64,000 nt of DNA from Fulvivirgaceae bacterium JP3-4. Lineage in GTDB: Bacteria > Bacteroidota > Bacteroidia > Cytophagales > Cyclobacteriaceae. The stretch's first letter is position 1; every line of letters starts with the position of its first letter. The notes below the pieces were generated by a model. It made no database searches, was not told the origin of the DNA, and saw only the letters and a list, made by a program, of their open reading frames with translations. This document shows positions 42,448 to 49,550 of the stretch, one piece after another. A program made the translations under genes and the position numbers. The DNA is taken from contig JARKND010000001.1 in the NCBI GenBank assembly GCA_029309925.1, positions 682,001-746,000 on the forward strand, read 5' to 3'.

Positions 42448-42566
42448 GGCTACAAGCTGCAAGCCACAAGTCCTGCGAGTGTGTGTGGAAAGCGTTGTTA
42501 TGGAGCAACGGTAGAAAGCTGTGAGCGCACCATCGGGCTTGCAGCTTGCGGCCTGAAGCTTGCAGC
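42448..42566. repeat. Word-repeat inverted arms after mdh
   Basis: The left arm (42448-42470, GGCTACAAGCTGCAAGCC) and right arm (42537-42566, GGCTTGCAGCTTGCGGCC and GAAGCTTGCAGC) are near reverse complements. They start directly at the T-run of the mdh terminator. The rest of this 317-bp gap up to 42715 is AT-rich leader of the symporter gene. Confidence 0.75.
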
Positions 42567-42714
42567 ACATCCGGGCGAGATACACTCCTCCCATCCCGCT
42601 GCAATCGATAGAAAATTTTGCATCTGTCAGAAAAACAGTGCATTTTTATTCGTTGATGACTCCATAAAAACCCAATCATCACGTTTTCTACCTTACTAAA
42701 ACCTTACTAAACCT

Positions 42715-44388
42715 ATGCAAAAGTTAGGGACACAAGACTACATTGTCTTTCTGATTTACTTCGTGATCGTGGCCGCGTATGGCTATTGGGTTTATCACAA
42801 AAAGAAAAAAGCTCAGCTTGATTCAAAGGACTTCTTTCTCGCAGAAGGAGCACTCACGTGGTGGGCGATCGGTGCATCGTTGATTGCATCCAACATTTCA
42901 GCAGAACAATTCATCGGGATGTCAGGCTCGGGATTCAAAATGGGTCTCGCGATTGCAACCTATGAGTGGATGGCCGCTGCAACACTCCTCGTGGTTGCCA
43001 TTTTCTTCATGCCAATCTATCTCAAGAATAAGATCTTCACGATGCCTCAGTTCCTGCGGCAGCGTTATAACGAAACAGTGAGTACGATCATGGCGGTGTT
43101 CTGGCTATTGCTCTACGTTGTCGTTAACCTTACATCAATCCTCTTCCTTGGAGCGCTTGCAGTGTCAACCATTTCCGGTATCGACTTCTGGGTGTGTATG
43201 AGCGGACTTGCCATTTTTGCAATCGTGATCACACTCGGTGGTATGAAGGTGATCGGATATACCGATGTGATCCAGGTGTTCTTCCTGATCCTCGGTGGTC
43301 TTGCCACTACGTATCTCGCACTGAATCTTGTTTCCGAACACTATAATACTACAGGTGTGTTTAACGGCATGTCGCTGATGTTCGAGCATGCAGACGATCA
43401 CTTCCACATGGTATTTGATCAGAGCAACCTGAATTACCTCGATTTGCCGGGTCTTTCCATCCTGATTGGAGGTATGTGGATTGTTAACCTGAACTACTGG
43501 GGATGCAACCAGTACATCACGCAGCGCGCGCTCGGAGCAGACCTTCCGACCGCACGGAATGGTATTCTCTTCGCAGCCTTTCTGAAACTAATAATGCCGA
43601 TCATCGTGGTAATCCCGGGTATCGCAGCTTATGTACTTCATCAGGAAGGAATGTTCCAGTCCGAGATGATGATGGGAAGCGAGATCAACCCTGACCGCGC
43701 TTATCCGGTTTTATTAAACTTGCTTCCTGTCGGATTGAAGGGACTTGCCTTTGCCGCACTCACCGCTGCGATCGTTGCTTCGCTTGCCGGTAAAGCAAAC
43801 AGTATCTCAACAATCTTCACGCTCGATCTGTACAAGAAATACTTTAACCCCGCGGCTACTGAAAAGCAGTTGGTCTATGTTGGTCGTGTAGCAATTTTTG
43901 TTTCGATGGTGCTCGCCATGGTGATTGCTCCGTTCATGGGTATCGATAAAAAAGGTGGATTCCAGTATATCCAGGAATACACTGGCTTTGTGTCTCCCGG
44001 TATCTTCGCGATCTTCATCCTTGGATTTTTCTGGAAGCGCACCACGGCAACTGCCGCGCTGGTTGGTGCCATCATCACGTTCCCGCTTTCACTGTTGTTG
44101 AAATTCCTTCCACGCTGGGCGGACCTTTCATGGCTCAGCGATTTCGGTTTCTCTGTGAGAAATCCTGAGTCAGCAATTTTCGAAATACCTTTTATTGACC
44201 GGATGGGTCTCGTATTCGTATTCGTTGTAGCGGTGATGGTGATCATCACGCTTGCCGATAAGAACAGTAAAAACAATCCGAAAGGACTTGAGATTGATGC
44301 AGCGATGTTCAAACCTAAGGGTGCATTTGCGATCGGTGCAGCCCTTGTAGTCGGCATTTTAGCTGCGCTTTACATCGTTTTCTGGTAA
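42715..44388 (+). CDS. Sodium/solute symporter (SSS family, SGLT-like)
   Basis: The protein has 557 residues with about 14 membrane helices. The SSS family features are present: FFLAEGALTWWAIGASLIASNISAEQFIGMSGSGF, at about 41-75 and given here as a span, matches the SGLT sodium-binding core. GLKGLAFAALTAAIVASLAGKANS (about 340-363) contains the second sodium-site segment. NYWGCNQYITQRALGA (about 260-275) is typical of sugar members. It probably imports a sugar or sugar-like solute with sodium; the substrate cannot be read. It is followed by a terminator. Confidence 0.9.
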   Translation: MQKLGTQDYIVFLIYFVIVAAYGYWVYHKKKKAQLDSKDFFLAEGALTWWAIGASLIASNISAEQFIGMSGSGFKMGLAIATYEWMAAATLLVVAIFFMPIYLKNKIFTMPQFLRQRYNETVSTIMAVFWLLLYVVVNLTSILFLGALAVSTISGIDFWVCMSGLAIFAIVITLGGMKVIGYTDVIQVFFLILGGLATTYLALNLVSEHYNTTGVFNGMSLMFEHADDHFHMVFDQSNLNYLDLPGLSILIGGMWIVNLNYWGCNQYITQRALGADLPTARNGILFAAFLKLIMPIIVVIPGIAAYVLHQEGMFQSEMMMGSEINPDRAYPVLLNLLPVGLKGLAFAALTAAIVASLAGKANSISTIFTLDLYKKYFNPAATEKQLVYVGRVAIFVSMVLAMVIAPFMGIDKKGGFQYIQEYTGFVSPGIFAIFILGFFWKRTTATAALVGAIITFPLSLLLKFLPRWADLSWLSDFGFSVRNPESAIFEIPFIDRMGLVFVFVVAVMVIITLADKNSKNNPKGLEIDAAMFKPKGAFAIGAALVVGILAALYIVFW

Positions 44389-44406
44389 ACTTTCGCAGAA
44401 TTATAG

Positions 44407-44439
44407 AAAGCCACGGTACATCCTATCGTGGCTTTTTTT
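44407..44439 (+). terminator. Terminator of the symporter gene
   Basis: AAAGCCACG (44407-44415), an 11-base loop, CGTGGCTTT (44427-44435) and T-run to 44439. The next gene begins only 12 bases later. Confidence 0.88.
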
Positions 44440-44450
44440 ATTTTTAATGT

Positions 44451-45416
44451 ATGAACAGGATAGACCGTCTCACTGCCATCCTTATCCACCTTCAGACAAA
44501 ACGAGTTGTCAAGGCTGAAGAGATCTCTGATCGTTTTGAAATAAGTCTTCGCACGGTCTATCGCGATGTTCGCGCTTTGATGGAAGCTGGTGTTCCTATC
44601 GGCTCTGAAGCAGGGAAAGGCTATTTCATTGTTGACGGTTATCATTTGCCACCGGTCATGCTTACGCAGGAGGAGGCCAGTGCGATGCTCACTGCCGGAA
44701 AGCTCGTGGAAAAGATGACGGACGACTCGATACGGAAAGCATATGAGTCTGCGCTGATCAAGATCAAATCCGTGCTCAACGATTCTGAAAAAGATCACCT
44801 GGAAAACCTTCAGTCATCGATCCAGGTATTTCGCTATCCCGATCAGGCAAGTGAATATCCGAATCAATATATGTCGGAGGTGACGAAGGCGATATCGCAC
44901 AAGAACGTACTCGCGATGGAGTACGAGTCAACAAAGACGCAGGAGCAGACGACACGTGAAGTTGAACCTATCGGCATCGTACACTACAGCGGCAAGTGGC
45001 ATATGATTGCGTGGTGCAGGCTGAGAAATGGCTATCGCGATTTTCGTTTGGATTGTATCAAAACCCTGACAGACACAGGAAAGAATTTTGATGCGCGCAA
45101 TTTGTTTTCATTGCAGGAGTACTTCCAAAGCCTGATGCAGGCTCACAACGATATGGAAAAAGTTGTGGTGTCCTTCGATCATTCAGTATCAAAGTATCTC
45201 AAAAATGTCAAGTACTACTATGGGTTTGTATCTGAAGAGGAATTGCCCGACCGCGTGCGCATGACGTTCCTCATCGGTAATTATAAATCGTTTTGTCGCT
45301 GGCTTGTGATGTATGGCAGCGCAGTTGAATTGGAGGCACCGGAAAAGTTGCGTGTAACTATGGAGGAGTTGGTGGATGAGCTGAGCGCCCATTACAAATC
45401 AACAGTCCTTCAGTAG
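44451..45416 (+). CDS. WYL-domain transcriptional regulator
   Basis: The protein has 321 residues. The N-terminal winged helix (HTH_11, about 1-55) reads RIDRLTAILIHLQTKR and EEISDRFEISLRTVYRDVRAL. The WYL domain (about 140-215) includes HYSGKWHMIAWCRLRNGYRDFRLD, and a C-terminal WCX-like extension follows. Such regulators sense ligands through the WYL domain, often nucleic acids or nucleotides. The stop is directly followed by the ATG of a DinB gene, so the two are coupled. The start lies just after the symporter terminator, leaving no room for a normal promoter and leader. Confidence 0.9.
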   Translation: MNRIDRLTAILIHLQTKRVVKAEEISDRFEISLRTVYRDVRALMEAGVPIGSEAGKGYFIVDGYHLPPVMLTQEEASAMLTAGKLVEKMTDDSIRKAYESALIKIKSVLNDSEKDHLENLQSSIQVFRYPDQASEYPNQYMSEVTKAISHKNVLAMEYESTKTQEQTTREVEPIGIVHYSGKWHMIAWCRLRNGYRDFRLDCIKTLTDTGKNFDARNLFSLQEYFQSLMQAHNDMEKVVVSFDHSVSKYLKNVKYYYGFVSEEELPDRVRMTFLIGNYKSFCRWLVMYGSAVELEAPEKLRVTMEELVDELSAHYKSTVLQ

Positions 45417-45896
45417 ATGCATATACTCTTCCACCAATATGACCTGATCAGGCAGCGCAGAGAAACCCTGCTGGGATATTGCGACTCTTTGTCCAACGGA
45501 CATTTTAATGAAGACCTTGAATCATTCGGGGGCAGAAGTATTTCGTACCTGCTCGTGCATATTGCAAACACGTACAATTTCTGGATCGGAGATTTTCCCA
45601 ACATTGATAAAAAACCCGTTGCAAAGGCAGGAGAATTCACGTCTGTGAAATCAATGCGTTCGCTGTTCGGTGAGGTTGACAAAACTGCGCAAAAGTTTTT
45701 GGACGCCTACAATCCTTCACCGGAACAACCGATCACGAATAAAATACCCAACCGTAATATTGAGATTACAATCACACCGCTTCAGTTGTTCACCCATGTG
45801 ATCACGCACGAATATCACCACAAGGGTCAAATCCTATCAATGAGCCGGCAGTTGGGCTACACACCAATCGACACGGATGTGATTCGGTTTGATTAA
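45417..45896 (+). CDS. DinB-family protein
   Basis: The protein has 159 residues of the four-helix DinB fold. It includes HILFHQYDLIRQRRETLL at the N terminus, GGRSISYLLVHIANTYNFWIGD (about 39-60) and HVITHEYHHKGQILSMSRQLG (about 122-142). The histidines H49, H126, H129 and H130 are the probable metal ligands. It starts immediately after the WYL regulator stop (TAG-ATG). The role is unknown; related proteins are damage-inducible or thiol-transferases. Confidence 0.88.
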   Translation: MHILFHQYDLIRQRRETLLGYCDSLSNGHFNEDLESFGGRSISYLLVHIANTYNFWIGDFPNIDKKPVAKAGEFTSVKSMRSLFGEVDKTAQKFLDAYNPSPEQPITNKIPNRNIEITITPLQLFTHVITHEYHHKGQILSMSRQLGYTPIDTDVIRFD

Positions 45897-45982
45897 GATT
45901 TTTTGAAATCGTCCACTTTTGTTTTTTCTGCTGACATAAGGCTGTCAGGGCGGGGTTGTTTTTTAGCATAAAAATCACCGTT

Positions 45983-46435
45983 ATGGACGTGAAATCAATT
46001 CATCCCATCAATTTCCTGTATTTCCGCGTTGAGACGAGGGTATCAGAGTTGTCCAGGTTCCTGCCCGTTGCGCAGGACTTATTCCGTGAGGCCGCGCAGC
46101 AAAACATTCCAGTAACCGGACCGGTGCATTGGCATTACTACGGATTTACGGGCGATGTCAACAAGCCATTTCAGCTCGAAGTGGCCATCCCGGTAGGAGA
46201 GATCCCTGATGAATACGATGGCAGGTTCCATTTCAAACGAACTGAGTCATTCAAATGTGTGATCGTGCGCCATGAAGGGAACTGGCTCGACCTACCGGCC
46301 ACCTATGATAAGGCAATGGAATTTATGAAACAAAACAAGCTGACACCATCGGCAGTCAACCGCGAAGTCTATATCAATGCAGACTTTAGATATCCGGAAA
46401 GCAACATTACGGAAGTTCAGATCGGCATAAACTAG
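45983..46435 (+). CDS. GyrI-like/effector-binding domain protein
   Basis: The protein has 150 residues from the ATG at 45983 (MDVKSIHPINFLYFRVETRV). The sequence has the two-fold repeated SHS2-like pattern of GyrI/AraC effector-binding domains: VSELSRFLPVAQDLFREAAQQN, GPVHWHYYGF, FQLEVAIPVGE and FKCVIVRHEGNWLDLPATYDKAMEFM. Such domains bind small hydrophobic or cationic molecules. It has no DNA-binding part. An upstream in-frame codon gives a longer, less likely form. It probably forms a unit with the WYL and DinB genes. Confidence 0.75.
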   Translation: MDVKSIHPINFLYFRVETRVSELSRFLPVAQDLFREAAQQNIPVTGPVHWHYYGFTGDVNKPFQLEVAIPVGEIPDEYDGRFHFKRTESFKCVIVRHEGNWLDLPATYDKAMEFMKQNKLTPSAVNREVYINADFRYPESNITEVQIGIN

Positions 46436-46441
46436 AAAGTT

Positions 46442-46635
46442 ATGAAACGGACTTTGATGATTGTCGTAGGAATAATTGTTGGCCTGGTGGTGATGTTCTT
46501 TTTTGCCAACGCAAACACGGGGATAATGACGAATTTGGAGTGACGAATGAAGCTGGGTCGCTCAAATTCAATGATGGTGTTAATAATTTGGCAAAGTTTG
46601 CGTTCGGAGAACTTGCTCATAATAGTAACCACTGA
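46442..46635 (+). pseudogene. Frameshifted small membrane-anchored protein gene
   Basis: ATG 46442 opens MKRTLMIVVGIIVGLVVMFF, a membrane anchor, and this frame stops at 46543. A different frame, from about 46522 to the stop at 46635, reads GDNDEFGVTNEAGSLKFNDG followed by VNNLAKFAFGELAHNSNH, which looks like genuine protein. The two would join into one product of about 65 residues with a one-base change in the ACACGGGG region (46517-46522). It is either a sequencing error, a recent mutation or programmed shifting. The gene is 6 bases after the GyrI-like gene. Confidence 0.6.
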
Positions 46636-46694
46636 CTTGAGCCTTGTGGTTAAGATGTATTTTCGAAGTGGGAATCACTTAAGCTCACATTCAT
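46636..46694. other. Start of a 328-bp gene-free gap
   Basis: The gap 46636-46963 has no gene. After this short stretch without features it contains the long inverted repeat 46695-46864 and the AAATCTAAAATC tract 46918-46959. Confidence 0.5.
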
Positions 46695-46864
46695 CGCGGA
46701 ACATGGCGTCCATAGCGCCACCGCGGTGAAAAGAGTTATGTGTCAGGAAAAACATACTACGAGGTTTTTCAAGACAGCTGGTAAACGTTTATCGCCAGAT
46801 CTTAGTGTTTTGTGTAAATCTAATTGCGTTTACCGCGATGGCGCGGTGAACGCCATGTTTCGCG
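46695..46864. repeat. Long inverted repeat (36-bp arms, 30 of 36 matching)
   Basis: The left arm is 46695-46730 and the right arm is 46829-46864. Aligning the left arm with the reverse complement of the right gives 30 identities. Both arms contain ACATGGCGT, GCGCCA and CGCGGT words. The 98-base loop is AT-rich and codes for nothing recognised. Confidence 0.88.
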
Positions 46865-46917
46865 GTGAGCGCATCAGAACTTCAGCGTATGTTGGATAGT
46901 CTTCGATGTGCAAATGC

Positions 46918-46959
46918 ATAAATCTAAAATTTCAAATCTAAAATCTAAAATCTAAAATC
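46918..46959. repeat. Direct word repeat upstream of the DHFR-like gene
   Basis: The tract consists of about five copies of AAATCTAAAAT-type words ending just before the ATG at 46964. It lies where the promoter or leader should be. Confidence 0.75.
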
Positions 46960-46963
46960 GCTT

Positions 46964-47491
46964 ATGCGTAAACTCATTGTAGGTCTTGCCATCACCCTTG
47001 ACGGATTTATTGAAGGTCCGAACGGTGAATACGACTGGTGCTTCACCGACCAGGATTATGGAATGACGGAATTCCTGAAAGGCATCGATGCTATTTTTTA
47101 TGGAAGAAAATCATGGGAGATGATGAAAACATATTCTCCGCCTGAAGGCACGGAAAATCCCTGGAAGCACATTAAGAATTACGTGTTTTCTAATACTTAT
47201 AAAAAGGGCGGAGAAGATTTTGAACTCGTGACTGGCGATGTAGCTGAGGAGGTCAAAAAACTTAAATCGCAGCCGGGGAAAAATATCTGGATGTTTGGCG
47301 GAGCTTCACTGAATGATAGCCTGATGAAAGCGGGACTGATTGATGAAATTGGACTTGCAGTGCATCCGATCCTTCTGGGCAGAGGGAAGCCCTTCTTCTC
47401 TGACTATGGTCAGCGCATCAAACTGAGTCTGTCGGATTGTAAAACATATCCGAGCGGACTTGTTTACCTGACGTATCAGGTTCAACACTAA
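46964..47491 (+). CDS. Dihydrofolate reductase-fold (RibD C-terminal-like) protein
   Basis: The protein has 175 residues. KLIVGLAITLDGFIEGPNGEYDW (about 3-25), FYGRKSWEMMKTY (about 46-58) and IWMFGGASLNDSLMKAGLIDEIGLAVHPILLGRGKPFF (about 107-144, as a span) fit the YyaP/YwjB-like RibD C-terminal group with its NADPH-binding GG motif. The substrate is unknown; these are generally not true folate reductases. It is followed after 9 bases by the alkyltransferase-like gene. Confidence 0.88.
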   Translation: MRKLIVGLAITLDGFIEGPNGEYDWCFTDQDYGMTEFLKGIDAIFYGRKSWEMMKTYSPPEGTENPWKHIKNYVFSNTYKKGGEDFELVTGDVAEEVKKLKSQPGKNIWMFGGASLNDSLMKAGLIDEIGLAVHPILLGRGKPFFSDYGQRIKLSLSDCKTYPSGLVYLTYQVQH

Positions 47492-47500
47492 GATTTCTTT

Positions 47501-47962
47501 ATGTCAAAAAAGATAGCAGCGAAAAAAAGCACGTTCAGTCCGGGCAAGGGCAAAACGTGGAGTGAAAAAATCAACAGCGACAAGCCTCACGAGGTAAAGA
47601 AGAACGAAAAAGGATTTGCAGACATCACGGCAGGTAGTACGATGCTAATCGCCACACCCAAAATCGTGGACGATTATGTAAGACAAATTCCGAAGGGCAA
47701 GGAAGTGACGCTTCAAACGATGCGGAAAGATCTCGCAACTAAATACAATGCCGATTACACTTGTCCTGTCACGGCAGGAATTTTCGTTCGCATAGTTGCA
47801 GAAGCAGCGCACGAGCAATACTCAAAAGGAAAGCCACTATCGAAGATCACACCTTTCTGGCGCGTAATAGATGAGAAATCCACCATTGGTAAAAAAGTCT
47901 CCTTCGGTTCGGACTTTATTAAACAGCAACGTGTCAAAGAAGGCTTGACTAAACCGAAGTAA
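47501..47962 (+). CDS. MGMT/alkyltransferase-like protein lacking the acceptor cysteine
   Basis: The protein has 153 residues. The N terminus is basic (KKIAAKKSTFSPGKGKTW). The segment IPKGKEVTLQTMRKDLATKYN (about 63-83) matches the helix-turn-helix entry of MGMT DNA-binding domains. GKPLSKITPFWRVIDEKSTIGKK (about 110-132) aligns with the PCHRV active-site region, with PFWRVI (118-123) in place of PCHRVI. So it cannot transfer alkyl groups by the usual Cys. Alkyltransferase-like proteins with such replacements flag DNA lesions for repair; that function is inferred. Confidence 0.65.
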   Translation: MSKKIAAKKSTFSPGKGKTWSEKINSDKPHEVKKNEKGFADITAGSTMLIATPKIVDDYVRQIPKGKEVTLQTMRKDLATKYNADYTCPVTAGIFVRIVAEAAHEQYSKGKPLSKITPFWRVIDEKSTIGKKVSFGSDFIKQQRVKEGLTKPK

Positions 47963-48004
47963 CTGTCGGTGCTCTAAACCACCACTGCGCATGTTGTCGA
48001 TCCG

Positions 48005-48035
48005 TTAAGTCCTCTTTAGGGGATTTAGGGGTTGA
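48005..48035. repeat. Dispersed-type hairpin overlapping a stop codon
   Basis: TAAGTCCTC-TTTA-GGGGATTTA (48005-48026) forms a hairpin and runs on as GGGGTTGAG. Motifs of the form AAGTCCCCTTTAGGGGATTT are, to my knowledge, frequent between genes in Bacteroidota. Here it supplies the last codons and stop (48025-48027) of the minus-strand barrel gene and lies at the convergent end of the alkyltransferase-like gene. Confidence 0.65.
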
Positions 48036-48786
48036 GCTTAAATACCGCACCGAACCTATACTCCATCATGTTGAGCATATTAGTATAAACATAACCCACA
48101 TGATGTGTGTGGATGACCTGTGTTCTTGTGTTGATGAACTTCGCCATAACATCTGAATCCGGAGGCGTTGATTTAGAATCCTGGTGCACATTCATGTATT
48201 GAATACGTCCACCCTGCACCGCATGAACGCTGAGGTCGAAGTAAAAGCGTTTCTCAGTCATGTTCTTGAATATCGTGGAGAAGTCAATTCTCGCCCCTGC
48301 ACCTGCGCTGACGGAATATGTGTTGTCACGCTGCAGTACATCGTTTACGAGTGGTGTACATCCATCGACATCTTCCGGATCTTCGATGGTAAGTCGTGTT
48401 GTAAACCACGCCCATCCTGCTTTGCCGCTGATGTACGGGTTGAACTTCTTGTCTTTGCGCAGAAAGTACTTTCCGGTAAGCCGAAGGTTGGTGATGTTGT
48501 TTGAGACTTTAACATTTGTTTCTGTGGTAGTGCCGTCATCAAATGTGTATTCCTGCCATGAGTTCTGCGTGCCGTACGACCCGAATGTCAACTCAGTGCC
48601 TAGTGTAAACGGAACGTTTTTGAGTTGCCTTGCGACATCCATCGTCATTCCGAAGGCGTTGTCCATATCGCGTTTCATTCCGGAAACAGGCTGCGAGAAA
48701 ATAAAGGATGATCCCATCTCCCAGGATTGTGCGGACGCGCTGGTCGCTGCAACAAGCAAAACGGTGACGATTTTAATGATTTTCAT
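48025..48786 (-). CDS. Outer-membrane beta-barrel protein
   Basis: The product has 253 residues with a signal peptide (1-19, ATSASAQS). The mature part alternates polar/aromatic strands (FIFSQPVSGMKRDM, LGTELTFGSYGTQNSW, NITNLRLTGKYFLRKDKKFNPYIS as a span near 90-113, AGAGARIDFSTIF). The last strand, YRFGAVFKLNP, is a typical barrel end. Cys139 is isolated. No family beyond outer-membrane barrel was recognised. It is divergent from the SnoaL-like gene. Confidence 0.75.
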   Translation of the reverse strand: MKIIKIVTVLLVAATSASAQSWEMGSSFIFSQPVSGMKRDMDNAFGMTMDVARQLKNVPFTLGTELTFGSYGTQNSWQEYTFDDGTTTETNVKVSNNITNLRLTGKYFLRKDKKFNPYISGKAGWAWFTTRLTIEDPEDVDGCTPLVNDVLQRDNTYSVSAGAGARIDFSTIFKNMTEKRFYFDLSVHAVQGGRIQYMNVHQDSKSTPPDSDVMAKFINTRTQVIHTHHVGYVYTNMLNMMEYRFGAVFKLNP

Positions 48787-48859
48787 GGTTGGAAGGCTTT
48801 GAACGCTGAATAATGCGGCTCTGGTAGTAAAATTTACGAAGAAAGTTGGTAAAATGTCT

Positions 48860-48958
48860 GTAGTTTATAGTTTTTAGTTTGTGGTTGGTGGCGTCCAAAG
48901 AGTGGCGTGACTGATGAAAAAGCCGGAAACTATAAACTACAAACCACAAACCACAAAC
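48860..48958. repeat. Word-repeat inverted arms between divergent genes
   Basis: The left arm (48860-48891) is made of TAGTTTATAGTTTTTAG and TGTGGTTGGTGG words; the right arm (48926-48958) of AAACTATAAACTAC and AAACCACAAACC. GTAGTTTATAG (48860-48870) is perfectly complementary to 48930-48940. It occupies the promoter region of the SnoaL-like gene. Confidence 0.78.
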
Positions 48959-48962
48959 TTCC

Positions 48963-49430
48963 ATGCATCCAAACGAAGAGGTCATTCACAAGTTTTATAA
49001 GGCTTTTCAGGCAAAGGATTTCAAAACCATGCAAAGTCTGTATCGTGATGATGCCTCGTTCAACGATCCCGTCTTTCAAAACCTTTCGGCACCGGAAGTC
49101 CGTGCGATGTGGGAGATGCTGATCAGCGCTTCCACCGACCTGAAGATCGAATACGGCAGTGTGTCAGCAGATGACCGTGTTGGAAAATGCATGTGGCAGG
49201 CGTGGTATACATTTACAACAACGGGCAGGCGTGTTCACAATGTGATCTATGCGAACTTTGCTTTCCGCGATGGGAAGATTTTAAGTCACATCGATAAGTT
49301 TGATTTCTGGCGCTGGTCCAAGATGGCGCTCGGTACTCCTGGGTTGCTGTTGGGATGGACACCGATCATCAGAAATAAAGTGAGGAACACCGCGAGGAAG
49401 CGTTTACAGAAGTTTATGGGTGCGGAGTAG
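48963..49430 (+). CDS. SnoaL/NTF2-like protein
   Basis: The protein has 155 residues. The N terminus, EEVIHKFYKAFQAKDFKTMQSLYRDDASFNDP (about 5-36, as a span), with later ASTDLKIEYGSVSADD and HVIYANFAFRDGKILSHIDKFDF, fits the cone-shaped NTF2-like fold of SnoaL-type proteins. These include isomerases, dehydratases and limonene-epoxide hydrolases; no specific substrate can be inferred. The C-terminal about 40 residues are basic. It is monocistronic and convergent to the nuo operon. Confidence 0.82.
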   Translation: MHPNEEVIHKFYKAFQAKDFKTMQSLYRDDASFNDPVFQNLSAPEVRAMWEMLISASTDLKIEYGSVSADDRVGKCMWQAWYTFTTTGRRVHNVIYANFAFRDGKILSHIDKFDFWRWSKMALGTPGLLLGWTPIIRNKVRNTARKRLQKFMGAE

Positions 49431-49464
49431 CCACTCCTGCGAAAACGCGGGACCTTCGGAAAGA

Positions 49465-49545
49465 CACGAAGGGCACCAAGTAGCACCAAGAACTTTCTAT
49501 TATTTTCTTAGTGTTCCTTCGTGCCCTTCGAGCCTTAGTGGCTAC
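49465..49545. repeat. Word-repeat inverted arms at the 3' end of the nuo operon
   Basis: CGAAGGGCAC (49467-49476) is a perfect reverse complement of GTGCCCTTCG (49521-49530). Flanking words CACCAAG/CTTAGTG and GAAGGAAC/GTTCCTTC add pairing. It lies between the stops of the SnoaL-like gene and nuoN, a terminator position for both. Confidence 0.78.
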
Positions 49546-49550
49546 TGTAT

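Noticed and set aside
46695-46864. Insertion sequence or MITE.
   Set aside because: No transposase and no target-site duplication visible around the arms; left as an inverted repeat.
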